Positions 51,420-60,672 of a stretch of 64,000 nucleotides of DNA are shown piece by piece. The stretch spans positions 1,798,001 to 1,862,000 of the forward strand of contig OY723240.1 in NCBI GenBank assembly GCA_963210315.1, written 5' to 3'. Position 1 is the stretch's first letter; each line of letters begins with the position of its first letter. The notes under the pieces are model-generated. The model was not told the DNA's origin, ran no database searches, and worked only from the letters and a program-made list of their open reading frames with translations. This DNA is from Rhynchopus euleeides (lineage: Eukaryota; Euglenozoa; Diplonemea; Diplonemida; Diplonemidae). A program made the translations under genes and the position numbers.

Positions 51420-52092
51420 AAAAGGGGATCTCTAAAGAGAAACTCCACGACGTAACAACTGCGTAAGAAACACGTAAACCGGGCCGTTGGGGGGAGGGGG
51501 GGGGGGTCTCGCTGCCCAGTCACAGGCCAGCCACGGCTTGTCAGTCTATGAGGGGGGGGTATACCCCCCCCTTTGCCCTTTTTCTCACTCAGTCACGCCT
51601 GGTGGCGAAACCGCCCCTCCAAATCTATTTGCGGAAAAGAGGGGGGGGGGGTGGGGGAGTTTTGCGGAACCAAACAAAAAAAAGGAAGAAGAGAAGAAAA
51701 TCCTTGATCAGCATGGCAGGTATGGCATGGCACAGCCCTATATCTGCGCCTAGGGCGATGTCTAATTTTCGGAATTCCGGGAGGAGGCGGAGGGGGGGGG
51801 GGGATGGGGGGAGGGAGAGGAGCGGAGAGAGGTGAGATGGCGGGTTTTATCCGGTATAAAAGACGCCCCCCCTCTACCCACCCCCCCCTCCTCCGGCCAG
51901 CCCTGCTTGCAGTACCCCGGCGTTAAGCCAGCCACTGGGGGAGGGAGGGGAAGGGAGAGGAGCGGAGAGAGGTGAGATGGCGGGTTTTATCTGGTAAAAA
52001 GACGCCCCCCCCCTCCCCCCTCCTCCTCCTCTTCCTCCTCTTCCTCCTCTTCCTCCTCCACCCGAGGGGGGGGGGTATCCAACTAGCTACAA
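51420..52092. other. G-rich intergenic DNA with tandem TATA-bearing repeat
   Basis: 51505-51613 resembles the stem-bounded element at 45848-45947 (shared TTTTTCTCACTCAGTCAC). About 51785-51890 and 51938-52030 are direct copies containing GAGAGGTGAGATGGCGGG followed by TTTTATCYGGTA(T)AAAAGACGCC, which includes a TATAAAA word. No reading frame starts convincingly downstream. Confidence 0.55.
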
Positions 52093-52764
52093 CACGGTGG
52101 GATCTTGTAAATTTTACATGTATAACTACAAGTATATACATGTATTATACATGTATAATACTTGCATGTCAACTATTATACATGTATAATACATGTATAT
52201 GCCTGAAATATACATGTAAAATACATGTATATCAAGTAAAAATACAAGTATAATACTTGCATGTCAACTATTATACTTGTATTTTTACTTGATATACATG
52301 TATTTTACATGTATATTTCAGGCATTTACATGTATTTTACATGTATAATACTTGTCATGCAAGTATTATACATGTAAAATACTTGCATGACAAGTAAAAT
52401 ACATGTATAATACTTGCATGCAAGTAAAATACATGTATTTTACTTGCATGCAAGTATTTTACTTGTCATGCAAGTATTTTACATGTATAATACTTGCATG
52501 ACAAGTATTATACATGTAAAATACATGTAAATGCCTGAAATATACATGTAAAATACATGTATATCAAGTAAAAATACAAGTATAATAGTTGACATGCAAG
52601 TATTATACTTGTATTTTTACTTGATATACATGTATTTTACATGTATATTTCAGGCATATACATGTATTATACATGTATAATAGTTGACATGCAAGTATTA
52701 TACATGTATAATACATGTATTATACTTGTAGTTATACATGTAAAATTTACAAGATCCCACCGTG
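52093..52764. repeat. 672-bp AT-rich palindrome
   Basis: Starts CACGGTGGGATCTTGTAAAT and ends with the exact inverse, centred near 52433 on TTTTACATGT-type words. It is built from TACATGTATAATACTTG-like units of about 10-11 bp, arranged so that many nested hairpins are possible. It has no coding content. It may be an entire foldback transposon, but I cannot see a flanking duplication. Confidence 0.85.
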
Positions 52765-52918
52765 AAATGTCACCCCCCCCCCCCCCTCTTTTTTTTGGCG
52801 CACAGCACAAACAACGCGTGGATGATGCGTTATTTTTTTTTCCAGATCTTGGCACCCAGAGCCCTGTGTTCGCCATACACACACCCCTCGCCCCCCCCCC
52901 CCCCCCTCCCCAGTGATG

Positions 52919-53012
52919 GTAAAAACCCGACCCCCAGAATAAAAACCGGAGTAAATAATAAAAACCCTAAAAACCCGATAAAAACCCAATAAAACCCCGA
53001 TAAAAACCCGCC
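52919..53012 (+). repeat. ATAAAAACCCG minisatellite, left block
   Basis: Tandem words of about 10-11 bp (AATAAAAACCC, GATAAAAACCC). A second block in the same orientation lies at 53636-53722. Confidence 0.75.
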
Positions 53013-53635
53013 CCTACGCTAGTCGAGCGCTCCTTCGAGAGGTCTGCAGTGGGTGCGGTGGTGCCTGCTCGCGTCCGCGCGGCCCGCAGCTGCTTGTTGG
53101 GCTTGAGCCCAACGGTCCGCAGCAGGTTCTGGGTTTCAGAGGCGACCAACAAAGACCCAGGGCAAACACACTGCGCACCGGCTGGGGTTGAGCCGGAACC
53201 ACCACCTTCAAACAATCATCAGCATCCTCCTGCTGATGAACGTTGCGGAGGTGTGTCGGCCCTTAGCTCAGTAGAGTAGAGGGCACGCCGGGCCCTCATC
53301 GGACAGACAGCATTGAGCATGGTGACGATGATCCCCAGAGCAGTTCATCGGGGGGGCTGGCAACCGTCCGTCATCGACTTCCTTGTGGACCCGGCCTGGC
53401 CTTCACAGGGGTGTCCATGGGGAGGGGGAGCAAACATCCACCCAGCCTGGGGGACCACGCGTGCGCTACACACGGAATGTGCAGCGGGCGGTCACGCATA
53501 ACGAAGGGGTCAGGGGAGGTGGGCAGTTCCGTCGCAGGTTTGCTTCGAGCAAAAATGCGGCGGGGCAACCTCCCAGTACGGTGGTTCGGTCATTGAAAGG
53601 CCCCAGTGCCGTGAAGCTGCCTGTGACCAAGGAAA
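53013..53635. other. 623-bp segment between two minisatellite blocks
   Basis: Non-repetitive DNA interrupting the ATAAAAACCC array. Short frames on both strands, no recognised domain. Its placement resembles the GVT insertions (unique DNA inside a 10-11-bp array), but I find neither the conserved tail nor a clean flanking duplication. Confidence 0.45.
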
Positions 53636-53954
53636 CCCCAATAAAAACCCTGGGAATAAAAACCCGCGTAAACTAATAAAAACCCGGTTTAAACCCGAAT
53701 TTAAACCCTCATAAAAACCCAGGTGCCATCACTGCCCCTCCCCCTCTGCACCCCCTCCATTTTACCTCTAGCCCGTGGAAGTGGCGTGCGACTCCAGAGG
53801 AGGGGGATAGGAGGTCAGTTTTTCAGAGGGTTGAGAGGGGGGACAGGTGAGGTTTTTTTTGGGTTAGCTGCGAGGTGTAGGTGGTGCAGAACGGATCAGC
53901 CGCATCCCCCCCCCCCCCTGTGCGCACCCCCCATCCCCTTACCCCCCCCCCCTA

Positions 53955-54746
53955 GGGCAGTGAAGGCAAAATACGCGTATTTTTCAGAATCCCGATTTTA
54001 AAAATACGTTGAACGTTCAAATACGTTGAACGTTCAGCGTATTTGAACGTTTCTCACATTGCCTACCGTCTGCAGGGGCCACCAGTCACAAGCCCGCCTT
54101 TCCTCAAGCAGAGCAAGGGCGAGTTGGTGGCACCAACGACAACCGTGCCGAAGACGTCCTTGGAGCACGATTTTACAGCGACTTGCTTCGCGATGCAGTC
54201 GACAACATATCCCTTGTCCTGTGCTCCATGAAGCGGGCTGGTGCAGTTGAGGTGAACCCCTGCCGGTGGGATATGCCATCCGGTTCTCCCATGCGGGATA
54301 TCCCATACGTCCTGTACCCGTAGCTCAGGTTCGGCCAGCTCACGTTCGGCCATCCACTTCCTCTACACGACGGACTCCAGCCGGTCGAGTGGGGTAAAAC
54401 TGGGAGATATGTCGAGAGGGGGTTGGTACCCCCGCTTTTCCGGAGTTCAACCCTGAAAAGAGGGGGTACCAACCACCCCTTTCCGGGTCCCGCCCCTTCT
54501 GGGACTACAGAACCCCTCTTTCACCGACTTTTCGCCACGCGTGACACTCTCCATCCCACCGGTGTCCCCTTTAGTGTGTGCAGGGGGCCCACCCCCTACT
54601 GCTAGGGGGGGTTTCATGTGGAGAGTGCACCCAGTGGGTGAAAACGCTCAAAAGCCAAAAAAACATTCAACTTCGACGCATTTTTTTAAAAATACGTTGA
54701 ACGTTCAAATACGTTGAACGTTTTTTACGTATTTTCTATCACTGCC
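53955..54746. mobile_element. 792-bp TIR element with CTA target duplication
   Basis: Ends GGGCAGTGA and TCACTGCC are inverted, followed inward by AAAATACG/CGTATTTT and AAATACGTTGAACGTTC arrays on both sides. CTA lies at both edges (53952-53954, 54747-54749). The right CTA is shared with the next element. No transposase. PIF/Harbinger-like by duplication length, as inference. Confidence 0.7.
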
Positions 54747-54749
54747 CTA

Positions 54750-55896
54750 GGGGGGGTCAAATGCCACCCTTTTACGTGGACAAACACGATTTTTCAAAAA
54801 ACCGGCGCAGAGGCCCCAAAGCCCCCGTAAACCCTCCAAACCCCCCCAGATCGGTCCGGAAACCCATCGAACCCCACTTTTCCACCATTCCGGGCACCTC
54901 AGGTGCCCGAATTGGGGTACCTAAATTTTGTGCCACCGTTTGGTACCGGACAGTGCCACTGTGTGGGAGGTTGGAAAAGAAAATGCCCCAACACACCACA
55001 TCTGAGGGTTGCAATGCATGTTGCTTGCCAACCACGTCATCCGGTGGGTGTCAGGCGCTATGTAGGTGGCATTAGCCAGGTCTTCGATGAGTTCTGGCTT
55101 GTATATGTACCTCCCTGCCACCATGCACCGGGAGGCTGCCTGTAGGTACGGAACAAGTCCAGATGGTCGTGTGATTCCTGTGCAGCAGTGCTCCACAACC
55201 GGGATGTGTTGACAACGACTGTTGCAACACGAGCTGTACATTCCGGGAACACACGAAGTGCGCTGTCGTGGTACCCATTGTGCCAGAATTGGTAGTTGCT
55301 GCGGTCTACTTTGCCTGGCCCAAGAGCACTGGTACTGAACGGTGCAATATGCGTGGCGAGGTGAATGCAACGGAAGGGCGCAAAGTCAATACAGCTCTCG
55401 GATGGCGGGTGGTGGTGCCACTAGTGTGTGACGTTCACTCGAGGATACAACGCATCACAATGAATCAGCAACCGTGGACCGAGTACAATACGCTCTCTGT
55501 GGCTGGTGTGGGGGACAAAGGCAGTGCCTGTGCCGCAGGCAGGGAGGTACATATACAAGCCAGAACACATCGAAGACCTGGCTCATGCCACCTACATAGC
55601 GCCTGACACCCACCGGATGACGTGGTTGGCAAGCAACATGCATTGCAACCCTCAGATGTGGTGTGTTGGGGCATTTTCTTTTCCAACCTCCCACACAGTG
55701 GCACTGTCCGGTACCAAACGGTGGCACAAAATTTAGGTACCCCAATTCGGGCACCTGAGGTGCCCGGAATGGTGGAAAAGTGGGGTTCGATGGGTTTCCG
55801 GACCGATCTGGGGGGGTTTGGAGGGTTTACGGGGGCTTTGGGGCCTCTGCGCCGGTTTTTTGAAAAATCGTGTTTGTCACCCCCATTTGACCCCCC
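54750..55896. mobile_element. Foldback element with CTA target duplication, copy 2
   Basis: Almost identical to 22339-23483, with the same near-perfect arms of about 380 bp. CTA flanks at 54747-54749 and 55897-55899. It abuts the preceding TIR element with a single shared CTA, so two elements were inserted at one 3-bp target. Confidence 0.8.
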
Positions 55897-55899
55897 CTA

Positions 55900-57081
55900 C
55901 CCCCCCACCTGCTTGGTTTTGGGTGGTGGTGCCAGCCGATCTTCCGGGTGTTGCGGTGTTCGCACTGCCATCGGGGGGTGCTGGCATGCGAGCGCAAAGC
56001 CCGCGAGCCCATGTTTTGAGGGTGGCATTTCCGCGCTGCAACATGTCGGTGTCTCCGGAAGGAGATGCGCGGTCGCAGAAGAAAAACGACGAAGATAACC
56101 ACACACAGGCATGTAGCTTGGGGGGTCCAGCTGGTCTCGAGACCAGCAGTTGCCTATGTTGCTGGTCTGGGGGAAAAAGAAAGAAAAAGTATAAATCCGG
56201 GAAACCTCAGATTTTTTTTTGGTGGGGGGGGTTTTCCCTCACACCAGGCCGAAGATGTACCCTGCAGCAGGCCCGAACCACGAGGATTTCGGCTCCCGAT
56301 GGGGCGATCCCCTCAACCCATCGACCCACGCCTGTCCCTGCTGGACAGGCACAGGGTACAGGGGGGTCTGGGGGGCGGAGCCCCCCAGCCGCCGGAGGCC
56401 ACGGTAGTGAACATTCTTGTGTGTAGAGTTCCTGGCGAGTTGGCTGCGTCCATCTTCCTGAGGTGAGAGGGGTCTGGATTCCACCATCCAAGTGAATCCA
56501 ACCAGGGAAGTCTTGCCTGAAATTCCCCCTCCCAAGTGAATTCTCCGAAGGAAATTCTGGCATTTTGGGACCCTTATTCCTCCGGGGTTTCTTGCACCGG
56601 GGCTGTGGCACCTGCACCAACAAAGTGACCCCACTACGATCCGCACGGAGCCCAAACAACGCAGGAGAGGGGGGAACCGCGTTGCCTCGGGAAACCCCCG
56701 AGATTTTTTGGGAGGGGGGGGTAGTTTTGCTAAGGGGGGGTCGGGGGTCGGAGGGGTCCGGGGGTCGGATTCTTATCGGAAGCTATGCCCCCCTGATAAC
56801 TTTTGAGTAAATTTTTTCGGCATCCTGGACCCCTCAATAGTAAATAGTATTTAGCCATACGGCTGGACTCCCACTGCAACTTTTTTTAAAAGTTCTGAAC
56901 GCCTTCCGTGAGCACGGTGCGTTTGACACAAAAGAATTAAAACAGAATGGGTCTGCGCAGTAGCCAGCTCTTGCAGTGCTTGTGATTGTCGACGCCAAAA
57001 AACAAGAACAGATGGCTTTTGCAGCTTTCGCTTCGCCACACCCTCCACCCGACAGGCAGCACACGGGGCAGTGCAAGTGAG
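55900..57081. other. Intergenic with one inverted GC-rich hairpin
   Basis: No supported gene. 56361-56413 is the inverted GC-rich hairpin repeat; its outer flank (ACGCAGCCAACTCGC on the minus strand) also matches the spacer of the two-hairpin unit at 521-741. A T-run/G-run tract lies near 56210. Confidence 0.55.
56361..56413 (-). repeat. GC-rich hairpin repeat, inverted copy
   Basis: Minus-strand copy of the CTACCGTGGCCTCCGGCGG + GGGGGGCTCCGCCCCCC motif, with a perfect 17-base hairpin core. Confidence 0.85.
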
Positions 57082-57267
57082 ATGGGGCAGGGGGCGTCAC
57101 ATGGTCTGACCTTCGGTATCGGAGATGGTGGTGTTCAGGGCAGCGTGCTGTCGGCAGGCGGCCCGTATGCGAACGACATCACGGAGATGGAGGTCCGGAC
57201 TCAAATCTACGGGCACAATTCGGACCACAGGATCCCGCATCCGTTCCCCTACTCCCGGTGCACTATG
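57082..57267 (+). CDS. Possible coding exon starting MGQGASHG
   Basis: 62 codons from ATG 57082 to 57267, ending exactly at GTATGTGG, the donor form of all proven introns in this window. The protein reads MGQGASHGLTFGIGDGGVQG and later EMEVRTQIYGHNSDHR, PHPFPYSRCTM. The MG start would allow N-myristoylation. It could be the first exon of the following CHCH gene, since some complex I CHCH subunits (NDUFB7) start this way. Direct joining is out of phase, however, so another exon or a different gene is needed. Unrecognised otherwise. Confidence 0.35.
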
Positions 57268-57529
57268 GTATGTGGTAAACCCGGAAGGAGTGTCCCTGGT
57301 GGCTCACCGATGGGGAAGAAACACAGCCGGAGCCCTCCCCCCCTCCACCCCAAGGATTCTCAGACACAACCTGCATAGCGAGTGAAGAGAGATCATCCTT
57401 GTGACTCCTTCTACTTCTATTTCAATACCCCCCCCCCCCCTACCCCCCCGCCCCCTTCTGCCGAGAATCCTAAGTTCCGGCCCAAAGGGGGGAAGGCAGT
57501 GATCTCGCTGGGTTCGTGCCCAAAACTTT

Positions 57530-57742
57530 AATTGGTAGGGCAGCTGCCCTACCTGATAAGAAGGGAGCAAAAAAAAAATCGCGCGCTTCGCGCGCGAATG
57601 TGCGCGCTCGTCTCGTGGCCCACGTTGGCTGACCCGTGTTGTCTGTATACCTCTGGTAGGGCAGGCTGGTCAGGCCTGCCCTACCAAGGTTTTGGACTGA
57701 AATTAAATAGGGAGGGCAGCTGCCCTACCTGCCTGACCAGGC
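57530..57742. repeat. GGTAGGGCAG palindromes
   Basis: Three GGTAGGGCAG/CTGCCCTACC hairpins (57534-57553, 57655-57686, 57711-57730) in 200 bp, with a GGCTGGTCAGGCC or TGCCTGACCAGGCA extension in two of them. Possibly the TIRs of a small element. Confidence 0.5.
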
Positions 57743-57771
57743 ACGAGATCACTTTGTCAACAGATGCCCGC

Positions 57772-58825
57772 ATGATTTGCCACACTCTCACACAGTTCCA
57801 CCGAGCTAAGGAGCTCTGTTATGCGCAGGACTACACGCACGACTCGTCCAAAAATAAGTGCCGTGACGAACGGGAGGACTACCTCAACTGCATCTACCGT
57901 GGGAAGCAGGTATGTTGGGTGAACCCTGAGACAACGGATGAGGAGGATGTTTGCTGCAACAGGGCTTCTGTTAGTGTCAAAAAGATAGTCGGCAGCGCTT
58001 TGGGCAACAACTTCAACATCCTCATCAGGCCGCGGTGTTGCTTTTTGTTTTACCCGGATTTGGCGCACAAACACAACAGCCTTATATTTTTTTTCTTGCT
58101 AGTTCTGCCATTGGCGTTGCCCAGCCTTCCGGCACCGCTGCGGCTGTGGCTTGCCAGGGGTGGGGCGGGGATCTTGCGCGATACAGAGGGGGGGGGGGGG
58201 GTGTTGTGCGATACAGAGGGGGGGGTGTTGTGCGAACCGGCACTCCGCACCTGCCACGGCCACCACAGCAACGCTTCATGCTCTTCTTCGGGGAGTACTT
58301 GAGGCACGAGGATGGCGAGCGGAACTATGTGAAGCACATGTCAAACTGGGAGAAGACCCGCTACGACGAGGACCAGGGTATGTGCGATGAAGGGTGTGGT
58401 GTGGCGGGCTGTCTTGCGAGGTAAGGCCTGGGGTGGTGCAACAGCATTGTCTTTTGAACACGGCGCCCCAGTTTCTCGTTTGACGAGTGAGGTAACTAGT
58501 TGTGTATGAACGAATGATGAAATATCTAGGGGGGGGGGGGACCCAGAATGAGTGGAATGATGAATGATGGTTAGCGACCAGCCTGGTTATCTACCCGAGA
58601 ATGGGGGGGGGCAATCCCTCGTGGTCACTCGTTAGACACATCACTCGTTAGTCCACTCGTCAGATAGCTCGCCATCTCGTCGGCTAGTGCCTGAACTACC
58701 TATCACACCCCCCCCCCCCCCCCCACTCTGCGACAGGCGACGTGCTGCAAAGGGCCCTCAACGTCCAGAAGATCTACCACGACAAAGGCCTGAAGGGGCC
58801 GAAGTGGCAGGGCAACCACGACTGA
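57772..58825 (+). CDS. CHCH-domain mitochondrial protein, complex I subunit-like (NDUFB7/NDUFS5 type), three exons
   Basis: Exons 57772-57909, 58269-58377 and 58737-58825; both introns are 359 bp, start GTATGT and end CAG (phases 0 and 1). The 111-residue product begins MICHTLTQFHRAKELC and has the Cys pattern C-x12-C-x13-C-x9-C, with KCRDEREDYLNC as a classical CX9C half. The second half is charged (EYLRHEDGERNYVKHMSNWE) and ends GPKWQGNHD. Such proteins fold by Mia40 oxidation in the mitochondrial intermembrane space; NDUFB7 and NDUFS5 of complex I have this REDY/DERH-x-C signature. Which one is uncertain, and the true N-terminus may lie in an upstream exon. Confidence 0.6.
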
Positions 58826-59521
58826 TCGCACACAGTACCGCTTTGCGTCCAGGCGTTGCGGCTACCGCTTCGCGAGCCGGGGTGCTCCTGTCTGGGAGAC
58901 ATCCGGCCCGGCCCGCGCAGGCAGCTGTTCCCTGCCCCCCCACCCCCCCTCCCACACGCCGCAACAGCAAGGGGTGGTTTTTGCTGTGGTGGACGCTACC
59001 CCGTTATATTGCGATTGCAGCACCACACAGGCGTCGTTACTCATGAAGCCTGTGCCATCCGTTTGGTATTCGTCTGTTCCGTATTTTATTTTGTTGTTGG
59101 GGCGTGTGTGTGTGTGTGTTTATTGGGGGGTTTGTGTTGTGTACACATGTGTGGGGATGGGAACGTCGTGTCGCCTCAGGCTCAGCTCGCTCACCTTCAC
59201 ACAAGGCAAGAGGTGTGTGTTGATCACCTTTTTAGGTGGGTTAACCCTGCACGGGTCCTAGCCCACCCAAGGTGTGTGTGTGTGGATGCTGCCATCGCAC
59301 CAAGAGAGGACCCAAGAGAGGCATGTATCGATACAGCGAAGCTTTTCTGACTGAGGAGGCCATCTGCACCTGCCAAGCACCCATGATGATGAACTGAGGG
59401 GGTGGGCCACACGTTGAGGGTACCCTCTGTTAACCCGCCAACGCCAACTGTGTCGATGTGCGTGTGTCCGGGCGAGGGGGATACAGACACAGCGAACTAA
59501 AGGCGGTGTGTGTGTGTGTGT
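58826..59521. other. Intergenic with a LINE-like tail
   Basis: No gene seen. 59225-59290 is, on the minus strand, a stem-bounded tail (GGGTGGGCTAGGACCCGTGC and so on, ending TAAAAAGGTGATC before ACACACACC) similar to the 3' tails of the LINE copies that follow. TG-dinucleotide runs lie at 59107-59118 and 59505-59520. Confidence 0.5.
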
Positions 59522-59872
59522 GGTTATAAAGTTTTAAGGCGGTGTCGCCCTGCACGGGCAGTAGCACCTCCCCTTCAGTATCGCACTCCCGAAGGATTCC
59601 CCAACACGACGTGACACCGGTTTCGACGCGTACTCTTCGTACCCCTCCCCCCGGCCGCGTCTCTTCAGCGAAGAACCGGGGATAATCGGACCAGGGCTAG
59701 CTAAACCCTGGTGGTGTCACGGGTGGGGTTGGAGAGGGAGAAAAGGAAGTAATGAAGTTGCGAAAAAGTCAAACACTGACACGTGAAATCAATAAAAAGG
59801 CGGTATATATCGCCCCCTTGCTGCGACGAAGACACTAAATAGTCAGGCCGCTTCAAGAGTCTTGAGGACTTG
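59522..59872 (-). repeat. 351-bp LINE-associated 3' repeat, distal copy
   Basis: Equal to 60321-60672 (offset 799) with few changes. Read on the minus strand it runs from CAAGTCCTCAAGACTC to a tail ending CCGCCTTAAAACTTTATAAC and an ACACAC run. The orientation matches the LINE ORF. It is either a truncated LINE copy or a tandem duplication of its 3' UTR. Confidence 0.7.
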
Positions 59873-60320
59873 AAGGAAGAAACAGGTTGCTGATGAGTCT
59901 CAGGAGCAGGCACCTTTTGTCCGCCCACATGACCTTCGCCCGAAGGCGAACCTCGTCCAGCTTGGCTCGATCGCCACAGAGAAGGGGATCATTCTCCGCT
60001 GTGGCGAACATCTTAAAAACCGAGGGTGCAGAGGTGGGGCAGCCCACTGGTGCGACAGCAGACCGCCCCCGGATAGCTATAACTAGTGCATAGGAAGCAT
60101 ACGACGGCACACGCAACAGATGCCGAAGGCACAACGGCGGGTCACTTTTAACCACCAGAGGAGTGGCACTCCCGAGGGGTGGGGAAGGGGGGGTAGTCAC
60201 AACACTTTCGAAGGAAGAAAAGGGGCAAATGGGATGTTTTGTGCAAGGTAGAAAGGAAATCACAACATGGGGCAGGGGGGTTTGCTCATCAGGCCTGGGG
60301 GATTTTGAGGGTTTGTGTGT
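59873..60320. other. Spacer between the two LINE-associated repeats
   Basis: 448 bp with no supported gene. Two opposing frames (59853-60329 minus, 59887-60093 plus) overlap without domains. It contains a GGGTTTGTGTGTGG tract at its right end. Confidence 0.45.
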
Positions 60321-60672
60321 GGTTATCAAGTTTTAAGGCGGTGTCGCCCTGCACGGGCAGTAGCACCTCCCCTTCAGTATCGCACTCCCGAAGGATTCCC
60401 CAACACGACGTGACACCGGTTTCGACGCGTACTCTTCGTACCCCTCCCCCCGGCCGCGTCTCTTCAGCGAAGAACCGGGGATAATCGGACCAGGGCTAGC
60501 TAAACCCTGGTGGTGTCACGGGTGGGGTTGGAGAGGGAGAAAAGGAAGAAATGAAGTTGCGAAAAAGTCAAACACTGACACGTGAAATCAATAAAAAGGG
60601 TGGTATATATCGCCCCCTTGCTGCGACGAAGACACTAAATAGTCAGGCCGCTTCAAGAGTCTTGAGGGCTTG
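60321..60672 (-). repeat. 351-bp LINE-associated 3' repeat, proximal copy
   Basis: Second copy, ending (minus strand) TTAAAACTTGATAACCACAC. Between it and the ORF stop lies a related tail (60690-60747) ending CCCACTTAAAACCACTATCA and a (CA)n run. Successive (CA)n-ended tails suggest repeated insertion of the same LINE family next to CA microsatellites. Confidence 0.7.

Noticed and set aside
51849-52000. TATAAAA-bearing tandem repeat as a core promoter
   Set aside because: No convincing transcript or reading frame follows either copy.
53257-53300. tRNA-like A box (TTAGCTCAGTAGAGT)
   Set aside because: No matching B box, acceptor pairing or anticodon arm follows; at most a tRNA-derived relic.
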